A stretch of DNA of 64,000 nucleotides, taken from NCBI GenBank assembly GCA_019748055.1, contig JAIEQC010000049.1:1-64000 (forward strand), written 5' to 3'. Positions within the stretch are counted from its first letter, which is position 1. Every line of letters begins with the position of its first letter. This document shows, piece by piece, positions 18,002 to 26,479 of the stretch. The notes beneath the pieces are model-generated. The model was given only the letters and a program-made list of their open reading frames with translations. It searched no databases and was not told the DNA's origin. This DNA is from Caulobacteraceae bacterium (GTDB lineage Bacteria; Pseudomonadota; Alphaproteobacteria; Caulobacterales; Caulobacteraceae). A program made the translations under genes and the position numbers.

Positions 18002-19608
18002 AGCTATGGCGCGATCGCCGGGGAGGGGTCGCCGTGATGGCGGCGGCTTCGGCAGGCCTGGTCTGCGCCTTGGCGGCTGCGATCGACGTGGGGGCTGTGG
18101 CGCTTGAGGCGCGTCGCCTGCAGGGCGCGGCCGATCTCGCCGCCCTGTCGGCCGCCGCCGATCTGACGCGCGCGGAGGCGGTCGCGGCTCAAACCGCCGC
18201 CGACAACGCGCCGAACCTGACGGCGACCGTGACCGAGACCGGGCTCTACACCGCTGACCCCTCCCTGACGCCCGCCGCGCGGTTTCAGCCGGGCGGTGAG
18301 ACCCCGAACGCCGTCCGCGTCACCCTGACCAAGGAGACGCCGCTGTTCTTCGGCGCTGTGCTGCTGGGCCGGCCGACCTTCACCCTGACCCGCACGGCGC
18401 GCGCCGCTCGACCCATTCAGCCCCGGGCGGTGTTCTCGATCGGCTCCCGCCTTGCGGGACTGGACGGCGGCGTGGCCAATGCCCTGCTCACGGGTTTGAC
18501 CGGATCTCAGGTGTCGCTGTCTCTGATGGACTATCAGGCATTGGCCGCCGCCGACGTCGACCTACTGTCTTGGTGGTCGGCCCTGGCGATGGAAGCCGGC
18601 GTGGCGGCGTCGGACTTCGAGGGCGTTGTGGCGTCCCGCATCGATGCGGGACGCGCGCTGGAACTGGTCGAGCCCCTGCTGGATGGATCGTCGCGCTCGG
18701 CCCTGTCGGCTCTGTCGCAGGCCATGGCCGGGCGTCAGGTCCGCATCGGCGACCTGGTCGCGCTGGAACCGGGGGCAGAGGGCCTGTTCGAAGGCGGGCT
18801 GACCGCCGGCGTCTCGGCGCTGGACCTCGCCATGGCGACGGCCCAGATCGCGGGTGGCGACCGGCAGGTGGCATTGGACTTCGGGGCCGACGTGGGTCTG
18901 GCGTCGGTCACGGCCGATCTGGCCGTTGGGGAACCGGCCCAGTCCTCGGCCTGGCTGACCGTCACACGCTCGGGCCAACCCGTCATCCGCACGCGTCAGA
19001 CGCGCCTGGTCGTTCGAGCCCGCACCTCGGACAAGCTGGCGGGTCTGGCCCAGGTCGATCTGCCGTTGATGGTGGAATTGGCGCCCGCCGAGGCCCGTCT
19101 GGCCTCCGTCGACTGCCCCGCCGGGGCCGTGGCGGTCGAGGCGCGTCCCGGCCTTGCCCGCGCGGCCGTCGGCGCGACGACCGGCGACCTCGACGACTTT
19201 TCTCGAGACCTGTCGGTGGAGGAGGCGCGCCTGCTGTCGGTGGCCGGCCTCGTCACCGTCCGCGCCCAGGCACGGGTCGAGGCGGCGCAGACCACCTTCC
19301 GGCCCCTGACCTTCGACCGGGCCGAGGTTCAAGCGCGGGCCCGCAAGTCCGTGTCGACCACCACCATCGGCCAGTCGCTCGTGGCCAGCCTGCTGCGAAA
19401 CCTCGACGTGACCGTGTCGGCGCTGGGGCTCGGCCTCGGGCTGGGCGGGCTGGAGGACAAGCTGGCCGCCCTGCTGATCCCGGTCGGGGCCACGCTGGAC
19501 GGCCTGCTGAATCCCCTGCTGTCCCTGCTGGGCGTACGTCTCGGCGAGGCCGACGTGCGGATTTCGGGCCTGGACTGCCGCTCAGCCGCCCCGCGGCTGG
19601 TGGGTTAG
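17998..19608 (+). CDS. TadG-like protein (putative Flp pilus assembly, DUF2134-type)
   Basis: A 536-residue protein beginning 'RDRRGGVAVMAAASAGLVCAL', a short cytoplasmic stretch plus one N-terminal membrane helix, then 'GAADLAALSAAADLT', the hallmark of TadG family members. The rest is an Ala/Leu/Val-rich periplasmic region rich in beta segments, with no von Willebrand domain that I can see. Its start ATG overlaps the TadE stop. The main Tad machinery (ATPase, platform, prepilin peptidase) is not in this window. It ends over the convergent transglycosylase stop. Confidence 0.8.
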   Translation: MKLWRDRRGGVAVMAAASAGLVCALAAAIDVGAVALEARRLQGAADLAALSAAADLTRAEAVAAQTAADNAPNLTATVTETGLYTADPSLTPAARFQPGGETPNAVRVTLTKETPLFFGAVLLGRPTFTLTRTARAARPIQPRAVFSIGSRLAGLDGGVANALLTGLTGSQVSLSLMDYQALAAADVDLLSWWSALAMEAGVAASDFEGVVASRIDAGRALELVEPLLDGSSRSALSALSQAMAGRQVRIGDLVALEPGAEGLFEGGLTAGVSALDLAMATAQIAGGDRQVALDFGADVGLASVTADLAVGEPAQSSAWLTVTRSGQPVIRTRQTRLVVRARTSDKLAGLAQVDLPLMVELAPAEARLASVDCPAGAVAVEARPGLARAAVGATTGDLDDFSRDLSVEEARLLSVAGLVTVRAQARVEAAQTTFRPLTFDRAEVQARARKSVSTTTIGQSLVASLLRNLDVTVSALGLGLGLGGLEDKLAALLIPVGATLDGLLNPLLSLLGVRLGEADVRISGLDCRSAAPRLVG

Positions 19609-20894
19609 CGGCCCGCCGCCAGCGCGATCAGCTCGTCGGCCAGTGCGGCGGTCAGGTGCCCGTCGGGCAGCCGTCCGGTCGCCGCTTGCCAGCGCCGCAA
19701 TGCCGCCCGCGTGTTGGCCCCCACGACCCCGTCGATGCCCTGGGTGTCGTAGCCGAGCGCCGTCAGCGCCCGCTGGGCCCCGATGCGCTGGTCGCGGCTG
19801 ATCGGGGCTTCTTCGGGCCAAGGCGTGAGCAGGCCCGGCTTGCCCATGACCCCGTCGGCGGTCAGCCCGATCGCGAGGGCATAGGAGACGGAGTTGTTGT
19901 AGCGCCGGATCACATAGTGGTTGGGCAGGGCCAGGAAGGCCGGCCCGCGCGCGCCCTGCGGCAGCAGGATCGTCGCTTCCTCCAGCGCTTCCGCGTCGGT
20001 CGGCGCCCCGCCGCCCGCAAGGCGAACACCCTGCTGAGCCCAGAAGCTCCAGGGCCTGCGCTCGCCCTCGGCCAGGGCATAGTCGAAGCCCGGCGGCAGC
20101 AGGACTTCGTATCCCCACGTCTGACCGCGCTTCCATCCGGCCTGCGCCAGCAGGTTGGCGGCCGAAGCCAGGGCGTCGGCGTCGGAGCCCCAGATGTCCA
20201 CCAGACCGTCGCCGCTCTGGTCCACGCCCAGGCGCAGATAGTTGTCGGGCATGAACTGGGTCTGGCCCATGGCCCCGGCCCAGCTGCCCTTCAGGCCCGC
20301 GCGCGAGCGGCGGCCGTCGATCACGATGTCGAGCGCGTTCTTCAACTGCTGCTCGGCCCAGTCGCGGCGGCGGCCGTCATAGGCCAGCGTCGCCAGAGAT
20401 CGGATCACGTCCATGTCGCCCTGGACCGCCCCAAAGGCGCTTTCCTGTGCCCAGATGGCCAACAGGATTTCGGTCGGCACGCCGAAGCGCTGCACCACCT
20501 CCCACGGCACCCGGTCGGCGCGCTGCTTGGCCTGGGCGATTCGCGCGGGCGTCACGGCGTTCTGGACGTATGCGCCGGCGGGGCGGCTGAACTCCGGCTG
20601 GTTGCGGTCCAGCCGCACGACCGAAGGATCAGGCGACAGGCCTTCCAGCTCCCGAGCATATTCCGCACGACGAGCGCCGCCGTGGCGGTTCAGGAAGCCT
20701 TCCTTCCAGCCGTCGAACCCGGCCTGGTCCACGACCGGCTCGGCCGGGCGCCGAGGCTCGGGCTGCGCAGGCGGCGGCGTCGGCTGCTCCGGCTGCGGCT
20801 CCGGCGGCAGGGCCACCGGCATCGGCGGCGTCTCCACCATCGGCGCGCAGGCGGCGACGGTGAGCACCAGCAGCAGTTTCGACGTCAGGCGCAT
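19605..20894 (-). CDS. Lytic murein transglycosylase (MltB type) with peptidoglycan-binding domain
   Basis: A lipoprotein (lipobox TVAAC) that cleaves the glycan strand non-hydrolytically. After a Pro-rich linker (about residues 25-55) comes the SLT/MltB domain with 'AIWAQESAFG' (catalytic Glu, about residue 150), 'WAGAMGQTQFMPDNYL' and 'YNNSVSYALAIGLTAD'. The C-terminus is a PG_binding_1 domain ('ALTALGYDTQGIDGVVGANTRAALRRWQ' in two overlapping parts). I use the ATG at 20894, which places the signal peptide correctly; the track's MMM start at 20927 adds eleven residues. Confidence 0.92.
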   Translation of the reverse strand: MRLTSKLLLVLTVAACAPMVETPPMPVALPPEPQPEQPTPPPAQPEPRRPAEPVVDQAGFDGWKEGFLNRHGGARRAEYARELEGLSPDPSVVRLDRNQPEFSRPAGAYVQNAVTPARIAQAKQRADRVPWEVVQRFGVPTEILLAIWAQESAFGAVQGDMDVIRSLATLAYDGRRRDWAEQQLKNALDIVIDGRRSRAGLKGSWAGAMGQTQFMPDNYLRLGVDQSGDGLVDIWGSDADALASAANLLAQAGWKRGQTWGYEVLLPPGFDYALAEGERRPWSFWAQQGVRLAGGGAPTDAEALEEATILLPQGARGPAFLALPNHYVIRRYNNSVSYALAIGLTADGVMGKPGLLTPWPEEAPISRDQRIGAQRALTALGYDTQGIDGVVGANTRAALRRWQAATGRLPDGHLTAALADELIALAAGR

Positions 20895-21123
20895 GGCGGA
20901 GCGAAGCGATTCCAGAGGCATCATCATGATCTAAGCGAAACGGACGAACAGTCCGTTGCACGAACGGGGCCAAAGCGTGACGACCGTGTCGTCGCAGCCG
21001 CAGATTGAAGGTCACGCCCGTCGGGGGAAAGTCATGACCGTCGTTCCCCCTTTGCCGTCGTTAACCCTCATTTCGCTTGGAAATTCGTCCGACGGCGACG
21101 TATCGCGGGCCGTCCTCTGATAC

Positions 21124-21200
21124 GGCCTGGTGGCGGAGGGGCGACGCGTCGGGCGTGCAAGCCCGAAGACCCTCCGTTCAACTCGGGGGCCAGGCCTCCA
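21124..21200 (+). tRNA. tRNA-Cys-like gene (GCA) with an irregular cloverleaf
   Basis: A 77-base sequence with tRNA-Cys character: acceptor 'ggcctgg' pairs with 'ccaggcc', discriminator T and encoded CCA (Cys tRNAs carry U73), D-arm 'tggcggagg', loop 'tgcaa' giving anticodon GCA, and T-loop 'ttcaact'. Two features are irregular. The anticodon arm is either five pairs with an eight-base loop or six pairs with a six-base loop, never the canonical seven. The T-stem has six pairs ('cctccg'/'cggggg'), so the acceptor plus T helix is 13 bp. It sits in the 465-base space between the transglycosylase and rpmJ. It may be functional, a diverged second copy, or a decayed tRNA. Confidence 0.6.
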
Positions 21201-21303
21201 GAAGTCCCACCCCCGTTGACGTTTCCGTGCGTCGCCTCTATACGCCCCGTTCCCGCCGCGAGCCCCCCGTGCCCGCGGCCATTTCATTTCGCTTTTCTGA
21301 GGG

Positions 21304-21343
21304 GCGCTCACGCAGCGAGCCTCCGCGAGGCGAGCGTTAGCGC
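21304..21343 (+). repeat. 40-nt covarying hairpin element, copy 1 (upstream of rpmJ)
   Basis: Outer ends 'gcgctca' and 'tagcgc' pair, and a central stem 'gcctc' / 'gaggc' closes a 'cgc' loop. The fixed flanks are 'gcagcga' and 'gagcgt'. The element ends three bases before the 'aagga' ribosome binding site of rpmJ. Three other copies of exactly 40 nt occur in this window with compensatory changes in both stems. Confidence 0.8.
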
Positions 21344-21359
21344 ACTAAGGATTCAGACC

Positions 21360-21485
21360 ATGAAGGTCCGCAGCTCGATCAAGTCGCTCAAGACCCGCCA
21401 CCGCGACTGCAAGGTCGTGCGCCGCAAGGGCAAGGTGTTCGTCATCAACAAGACCGACCCGCGCTTCAAGGCCAAGCAGGGCTGA
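21360..21485 (+). CDS. rpmJ: 50S ribosomal protein L36
   Basis: A 41-residue basic protein '[18 protein letters not shown]...' with the family's N-terminal and '[20 protein letters not shown]' segments. It is the C-minus type: it has a single Cys and lacks the full zinc set. It binds 23S rRNA in the large subunit. The start is the ATG at 21360, eight bases after AAGGA; the track's 21216 start is an artefact. A 40-nt hairpin element precedes it and another follows it before the terminator. Confidence 0.95.
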   Translation: MKVRSSIKSLKTRHRDCKVVRRKGKVFVINKTDPRFKAKQG

Positions 21486-21486
21486 T

Positions 21487-21526
21487 GCCCTCAAGCAGCG
21501 AGGCCCTGCGGGCCGAGCGGTAGGGC
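21487..21526 (+). repeat. 40-nt covarying hairpin element, copy 2 (downstream of rpmJ)
   Basis: Begins one base after the rpmJ stop. Outer ends are 'gccctca' and 'tagggc', and the central stem is 'ggccc' / 'gggcc' around loop 'tgc'. Compared with copy 1, the third outer pair is switched from G-C to C-G on both sides. It is followed by 'aagaataaagcatc', a tail shared in part with copy 4. Confidence 0.8.
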
Positions 21527-21543
21527 AAGAATAAAGCATCCAC

Positions 21544-21572
21544 AGGCCGCGGGCGTTCGTCCGCGGCCTTTT
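21544..21572 (+). terminator. Rho-independent terminator after rpmJ
   Basis: 'aggccgcgg' pairs with 'ccgcggcctttt' around a short 'gcgttcgt' loop. It ends the rpmJ transcript and includes the second hairpin element in its 3' untranslated region. Confidence 0.85.
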
Positions 21573-21634
21573 GCATGCCCGCGGTTGAGCGCGCCCGCCG
21601 CGCTGATTAAGCCTGTTCGACCTCTTCTCTGATC

Positions 21635-21674
21635 GCGCTCAAGCAGCGAGCGACCGCGTCGCGAGCGTTAGCGC
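21635..21674 (+). repeat. 40-nt covarying hairpin element, copy 3 (upstream of gapR)
   Basis: Outer ends 'gcgctca' and 'tagcgc', central stem 'gcgac' / 'gtcgc', loop 'cgc'. The element abuts the 'aaggaa' ribosome binding site of gapR with no spacer. Position and orientation relative to the start codon match copy 1 at rpmJ. Confidence 0.8.
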
Positions 21675-21685
21675 AAGGAAACATG

Positions 21686-21961
21686 ATGCCCGACGACGCC
21701 GCCTTCGACACCTCGCCCGACGTCCTTACCTCGACCGCCCAGGGCCGTCTGCGCACCATCGTGGAGCGACTGGAGCGCCTGGAAGAGGACAAGGCCGCCA
21801 TCGCGGGCGACATGAAGGAGGTCTTCGCCGAGGCCAAGGGCGAGGGCTACGACGTCAAGACGCTGCGCAAGGTCCTGCGCATCCGCAAGCAGGACAAGGC
21901 CAAGCGCCAGGAGGAGGAGGCCATCCTGGACCTCTACCTCTCGGCCCTCGGCGAGATCTGA
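21686..21961 (+). CDS. gapR: GapR family DNA-binding protein (DUF2312)
   Basis: A 91-residue helical protein with the diagnostic 'LTSTAQGRLRTIVERLERLEE' and 'VLRIRKQDKAKRQEEEAILDLYL' segments. In Caulobacter crescentus GapR is an essential nucleoid protein that clamps overtwisted AT-rich DNA and supports replication. I prefer the second of two adjacent ATGs because AAGGAA is five bases upstream of it; 21683 is the alternative. A 40-nt hairpin element lies directly before the ribosome binding site. The CTGA overlap suggests coupling to the next gene. Confidence 0.93.
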   Translation: MPDDAAFDTSPDVLTSTAQGRLRTIVERLERLEEDKAAIAGDMKEVFAEAKGEGYDVKTLRKVLRIRKQDKAKRQEEEAILDLYLSALGEI

Positions 21962-22344
21962 CGCTGAAGCGGACGGGCGAGCTCAAGCGCTCCGGCGGGC
22001 TGACCCGCAAACCCCCGTCCGCGAAAACGCCGTCCGCGAAGAATGCCCCGCCGTCTCCCTTCGAGGCCCAGCGCGAGGCTGCCAAGCGGGCCGCCCTCAA
22101 CGCCCTGAAACGCGCCAAGCGCGCCGCCGGCAAGGCCGGCGTGACGCTCTCCGACTGGGAGGGCGAGTTCATTCAATCCGTCAGCGAGCGCGTGAAGACC
22201 CACGGCCGCGCCTTCGCCGATCCGGAAAAGGGCGCGCCCGGTCAGGCGCTCTCGGCCATGCAGGGGCGCAAGCTGAAGGAGATCGCGAAGAAGGCGAAGG
22301 GGGAGCCCCGGCGCGCGCGGAAGCGGACCGATGAAGCCGGTTAG
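21958..22344 (+). CDS. Conserved hypothetical protein downstream of gapR
   Basis: Basic, Lys/Ala-rich protein of about 128 residues. The first 60 are low-complexity and strongly positive ('KRAALNALKRAKRAAGKAG'), the last 65 hold a distinct segment 'WEGEFIQSVSERVKTHGRAF' and 'DPEKGAPGQALSAMQGRKLK'. There is no ATG in the N-terminal region. A CTG overlapping the gapR stop (CTGA) keeps the whole open frame, while GTG at 22141 (the track start) would give only 67 residues. The charge suggests nucleic-acid binding. No family named. Its stop overlaps the convergent regulator by four bases. Confidence 0.6.
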   Translation: MTLKRTGELKRSGGLTRKPPSAKTPSAKNAPPSPFEAQREAAKRAALNALKRAKRAAGKAGVTLSDWEGEFIQSVSERVKTHGRAFADPEKGAPGQALSAMQGRKLKEIAKKAKGEPRRARKRTDEAG

Positions 22345-23801
22345 CCCGCCTCCTTGATCTGCTCCTCCAGGCCCTGCTCGCGGACCTTCCGGTACAGCGT
22401 CGACCGCCCGATCCCCAGGCGGCGCGCGATCTCCGACATGTGGCCGGCATAGACCTCGATGGCGTGCTGGATCAGGTCGCGTTCGATCTCTTCCAGCGTC
22501 CTCAGGTGGCCGCGGTCGTCCAGGATGCGGATCGGCACCTCCGGCGCCGGCGGCATCTCGACGCCGGCGTGATCCGCCGTGGGCAGGGGCCCCGACGGCG
22601 CGGGGGCGCTCTCCAGCACCGGCATGGCGACCCCAGAGATCGCCGGGAAGTCGTGCGGCTGCAGATAGGGCGCGTCGGCCAGGATGATGGCGCGGTACAC
22701 CGCATTCTCCAGCTGCCGCACGTTGCCGGGCCAGTCGAAGGCGGTCAGCAGGGCCAGGGTCTCGGGCGCGCAGCCCATGACCCGCTTGCCCTCCTCGACG
22801 TTGAATCGACCCACGAAATGATCCACCAGCGCCGCGATGTCCTCGCGACGCTCGCGCAGGGCCGGGGCCTCGATCGGGAAGACGTTCAGGCGATAGAACA
22901 GGTCCTCGCGGAACGCTCCGGCCTTCACCTGCTCGGCCAGATCGCGGTTGGTGGCCGAGACGATGCGCACGTCGATCTTCACGGGGCGCTTTGAGCCCAC
23001 GGGATCGATCTCGCCCTCCTGCAACGCGCGCAGCAACTTCACCTGCATGTCCAGCGGCAACTCGCCGATCTCGTCCAGGAACAGGGTGCCGCCGTCGGCC
23101 TCCTTGAACTTGCCCAAGTGCTTGTCGGTGGCGCCGGTGAAGCTGCCCTTCTCGTGGCCGAACAGGATCGACTCCACCAGATTGGCCGGCAGGGCGCCGC
23201 AGTTCACCGCCACGAACGGCTTGCCGCCGCGGTCGCTGGCGCCGTGCAGGGCGCGGGCGATGACCTCCTTGCCGACGCCGCTCTCGCCGGTGATCAGCAC
23301 CGGGATGCCCGATTTCGCGGCGCGCGATCCCATGGCCTTGACCTGACGCATGGCCGGGCTGCTGCCCACCAGATCGTCGAAGGTGGTGCGGTTGGCCGCC
23401 TGCTTCTTCAGCCGGCCGACCTCGGCCGTCAGCTGGGTCAGCTGCAGGGCGTTGCGCACCCCGACCATCAGCCGCTCCGGCGACACCGGCTTGACGAAGA
23501 AGTCCTGTGCCCCGGCCTGCATGGCCTTGACCACGGTCTCGATGCCGCCGTTGGCCGTCAGCACGATCACCGGCGCCGACACGCCCGCCGCGCGCAGCTC
23601 GGCCAGGCATTCCAGCCCGGTCATGCCCGGCATCACCATGTCCAGCAGGATCAGGTCGGCCCCGCCGCCCGCCGTCATCCGGTCGATCGCCTGACCGCCC
23701 GTTTCGGCCTGCGCCACGCCCAGCCCCTCGCGCTCCAGAACCGCCTGGATCAGGCGCCGCTGGGTGGGGTCGTCGTCCACCACCAGAACCGTCTTGGCCA
23801 T
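22341..23801 (-). CDS. tacA: Sigma-54-dependent response regulator, TacA/NtrC type
   Basis: A 486-residue three-domain activator. The receiver domain (1-120) has phospho-acceptor Asp in '[13 protein letters not shown]'. The AAA+ domain (about 145-380) has Walker A 'GESGVGKE', the sigma-54 contact 'GSFTGA' and Walker B '[11 protein letters not shown]'. The C-terminal Fis-type helix-turn-helix is '[19 protein letters not shown]'. The sigma-54 loop is GSFTGA in place of GAFTGA. In Caulobacter, TacA drives stalk and polarity genes; I infer orthology from N-terminal similarity and lineage, with moderate certainty. No histidine kinase is adjacent, as with TacA, which is fed by a phosphorelay. Confidence 0.85.
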   Translation of the reverse strand: MAKTVLVVDDDPTQRRLIQAVLEREGLGVAQAETGGQAIDRMTAGGGADLILLDMVMPGMTGLECLAELRAAGVSAPVIVLTANGGIETVVKAMQAGAQDFFVKPVSPERLMVGVRNALQLTQLTAEVGRLKKQAANRTTFDDLVGSSPAMRQVKAMGSRAAKSGIPVLITGESGVGKEVIARALHGASDRGGKPFVAVNCGALPANLVESILFGHEKGSFTGATDKHLGKFKEADGGTLFLDEIGELPLDMQVKLLRALQEGEIDPVGSKRPVKIDVRIVSATNRDLAEQVKAGAFREDLFYRLNVFPIEAPALRERREDIAALVDHFVGRFNVEEGKRVMGCAPETLALLTAFDWPGNVRQLENAVYRAIILADAPYLQPHDFPAISGVAMPVLESAPAPSGPLPTADHAGVEMPPAPEVPIRILDDRGHLRTLEEIERDLIQHAIEVYAGHMSEIARRLGIGRSTLYRKVREQGLEEQIKEAG

Positions 23802-23911
23802 CGTCTTCAGCCCCGTCTCTCGCCGCCCGAAAGCGACCCATTTCGGGACGGTTTTACGCGAGAGCCCGTGAAGATCGGGTTCGGCGGCGTGGTGAGCGGG
23901 CGGTTAACGGG

Positions 23912-25801
23912 TCAGTGGACGGGATCCTGGAGCTTGCTGTGCATCTCGCCGCCGACGCCCGGTCTTCGTCCAGCGGGCGGCGCGGGCTCGATTAGTTCTA
24001 CCTCGACAGTTTCGTTGGCGCCCGCAACGGCCATCGCTTCGCCCGGCCGGCCGCACATGACGTTCAGACCCACCCGACGGTCGCCGACCGCGAACTCCGG
24101 CCAACGGGCAGGTCGAGGCTCCAGCTTCCCGGCCCGCATCAGTTCGCGGGGATCGACGCGCCCTTCGCGCGACGTACACATGAAGAACGGCCAGTCCCCT
24201 TCGTCGACCCAAGCTCCGCCGGCATCTCGCGCGTAGAGCGTTAGATTGTTCTCCGTGGCCAGCAGCACTTCGGGCATGCCATCGCCATCCAGATCCTGCG
24301 CCTGCGCCAAGCAGTCGTTCAGTCCACAGTTCGAGCGCGGATCCCCGACGCGAACGTCATCCAGAAACCCATCCGGCAGGGCTGCATTCTCTGGCCAGAC
24401 GGAGATTTCGGGCTTGCGCAGCGGCGTCTCGCGCTCGCCGCGCAACTCCCAAACTCCTTGAGCTTCTTGAGCTTCCTTCGCCCCCTTCGCGATTTCCGCG
24501 TCTTTTGACGCCGCCAACTTCGCCAGCGCCGTCTCGCCGACCTTGCCGCTCTCGAACCGCAGGAAGGCATAGTCAAACTCCGCGGGTTTCACCGCCCCCC
24601 GCGCCAGCCGCGCCGTCTGGTCCATGACCGACAGCCGCGCCGGGTCCAGCACGGGGCTGAACAGCAGCACGATCAGCGCCGCCGCCAGCATGCCGCCGAA
24701 GATGTTGGTCCGCTCCAGCGGTTTCATCCACGCCCCGCCGCGCAGGCCCGACACCGCCGCCCACGCATAGCCCCCGGCGTGCACCGCCCCCACCAGGATG
24801 CAGGCCGCCGCCGTGATCCGGTCCGGCGTCAGCCCGTGCTGGCCGATCCGCAGCGCCAGTCCCCAGGTCGCCACGCCGACCAACGGGACCAGCAGCAGGC
24901 CGCCGATCATCGCCGCCCAGCGCAATGCTGCGGGCGGCCGCGTCGCCGCCGTCCCGTCCTGATAGGCGGCGTTGATCAGGACGATGATCGCCGCCGCGGC
25001 CAGCAGCATCAGCGCCGTCGCCGACCCCTGCGCCCACAGTCCGTCCAGCCCGGTGAAGGGCAGGGCCACAAGGAAGGCTCCGGTCAGCCCCGCGATCACC
25101 GGCAGCAGCCAGCTCAGCAGCATCAGCACGACCGACCGCACGCCCCGGATCAGCCCGTCGCGGACGTCGGTCAGGTGCACGGCCAGGGCGAAGGTCACGG
25201 TGGTCAGGGGAATGGCCACCCATGGCTCCTGCAGCAGGTCTCCGAACTGGCGGATTCCGATCAGGCCGAACAGGGCCGCGCCGAGGAACAGCAGCAGCCA
25301 CAGGGCCCCGGTGAAGCCGATCGACAGCGCCAGCTGCACGCCCGCCTTCCACGCTGTGTCGAAATATCGGGGGAAGGACGCGATCGGCCGCCGCTCCTGA
25401 TCCGCCGGCACGATCAGGTGGTGGAGAATGAAGATCGCCGCCGCAACGAACGGCAGGGGGAAGGGCGACAGACCCAGTTCACCGACCCGCTCGGCCGACT
25501 GCCGCGCCACGTCGTGCCAGCCGACCAGCGCCAGCAGCGCCGCCGCCGCCGCGGTCCACGCCGCCAAGGTGACGATCCGCAAACGTCCCAGCCCGCCCAG
25601 CACCACGACGGGCAGGAACAGGGCCGTCAGCAGCAGGGGGCCGAACAGCTGCGGCACGGTCGCGGGCCAGGCCTCGGCCTCGCCGGCGCGATACAGGCAA
25701 TACAGCGCCAGTCCCTGCGCCAGTCCGACCGCCAGACGGGCCGGGGCAAGCCCCGCCGATCCCGCGCCCATGCCCGACCGTTCGTCGCTGGCTTCGCTCA
25801 T
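23912..25801 (-). CDS. DUF4153 membrane protein with periplasmic C-terminal domain
   Basis: A 629-residue protein with about ten to eleven hydrophobic helices in residues 20-410 and a soluble region after 'FGGMLAAALIVLLFSPVLDP'. The membrane part has the DUF4153 look ('LLLFLGAALFGLIGIRQFGDLL', about residues 170-190). The C-terminal 200 residues contain 'AQDLDGDGMPEVLLAT', an integrin/FG-GAP-like calcium-loop motif. Function unknown. It is upstream of, but separated from, the response regulator by about 110 bases. Confidence 0.75.
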   Translation of the reverse strand: MSEASDERSGMGAGSAGLAPARLAVGLAQGLALYCLYRAGEAEAWPATVPQLFGPLLLTALFLPVVVLGGLGRLRIVTLAAWTAAAAALLALVGWHDVARQSAERVGELGLSPFPLPFVAAAIFILHHLIVPADQERRPIASFPRYFDTAWKAGVQLALSIGFTGALWLLLFLGAALFGLIGIRQFGDLLQEPWVAIPLTTVTFALAVHLTDVRDGLIRGVRSVVLMLLSWLLPVIAGLTGAFLVALPFTGLDGLWAQGSATALMLLAAAAIIVLINAAYQDGTAATRPPAALRWAAMIGGLLLVPLVGVATWGLALRIGQHGLTPDRITAAACILVGAVHAGGYAWAAVSGLRGGAWMKPLERTNIFGGMLAAALIVLLFSPVLDPARLSVMDQTARLARGAVKPAEFDYAFLRFESGKVGETALAKLAASKDAEIAKGAKEAQEAQGVWELRGERETPLRKPEISVWPENAALPDGFLDDVRVGDPRSNCGLNDCLAQAQDLDGDGMPEVLLATENNLTLYARDAGGAWVDEGDWPFFMCTSREGRVDPRELMRAGKLEPRPARWPEFAVGDRRVGLNVMCGRPGEAMAVAGANETVEVELIEPAPPAGRRPGVGGEMHSKLQDPVH

Positions 25802-25856
25802 GATGTCCTCCCTGACACCGCCACTCAGCCCCAGACGGCGCGGAAAGGGAAGGGCG

Positions 25857-26327
25857 TCAGTGCCGGATGGCGCGCGCCAGATAGCAGCCGCGCGGGGCGA
25901 AATGGACGTGCACGGTCTCCGCCTCCGGCGTCGCGAACCAGCGACGTAGGGCGGCGTCCAGCTCGGCGCCGGCGATGACCTCTCCCTGGATCATCATGTT
26001 GCGGCGGTCATAGACGCGGATCGACAGCGGGCGGCGGCTCAGCATGTCCGGCACGGTGTCCGGCTCCGGCTCCGCCCGCACCGCCGCCTCGCGCACGAAG
26101 ATCGGCCCGCTGGCGCGATAGGGTGACGACGAGTCGGTCAGGTGGGCGTGGTTGACCAGGATCAGCCGCTCGCCGGCGTCCGCGTCCTTCAGGCTGACGC
26201 GGCAGGGCGCCCGCCCGGGCTGGTCGGCGGTCCAGCGGCGCGCCCCGACGGCCGCCAGCCCGGCGTCGGACAGGTCGAACAGGGGCGCGAACGGCTCCAC
26301 GGGCAGGGCTTCGATGCGATAGGTCAT
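25857..26327 (-). CDS. DUF1203 family protein
   Basis: A 156-residue soluble protein with DUF1203 features: 'RRWTADQPGRAPCRVSLKDA' near residue 35, 'ERLILVNHAHL' and the end 'VHVHFAPRGCYLARAI'. Function unknown for the family. I chose the ATG at 26327 with GGAG nine bases upstream; the track's 26342 start includes that ribosome binding site. Confidence 0.8.
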   Translation of the reverse strand: MTYRIEALPVEPFAPLFDLSDAGLAAVGARRWTADQPGRAPCRVSLKDADAGERLILVNHAHLTDSSSPYRASGPIFVREAAVRAEPEPDTVPDMLSRRPLSIRVYDRRNMMIQGEVIAGAELDAALRRWFATPEAETVHVHFAPRGCYLARAIRH

Positions 26328-26479
26328 GATGGTTCTCTCCATGGGCGACGTCGGACCGTCCCATGGCCTCAGCTTGCCGTCTGGCGGTCTTCGGACGCGG
26401 CGTCACGGCCTGGCTCGCACCCTTGCGCCCCCCGCCCCAGCCGCTAGCGTGCGCCGCAGTCTTTCTGGGGGAGCTTCTT

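Noticed and set aside
18570-21008. 812-codon plus-strand ORF over TadG and the transglycosylase
   Set aside because: Arg/Gly/Pro-rich translation typical of GC-rich shadow frames; the genes on both sides have full family motifs in other frames.
21100-21230. 6S or SRP RNA in the spacer upstream of rpmJ
   Set aside because: The pairing pattern is better explained as a tRNA-Cys-like cloverleaf; the SRP 'ggaaggaagcag' core and the 6S neighbours are missing.
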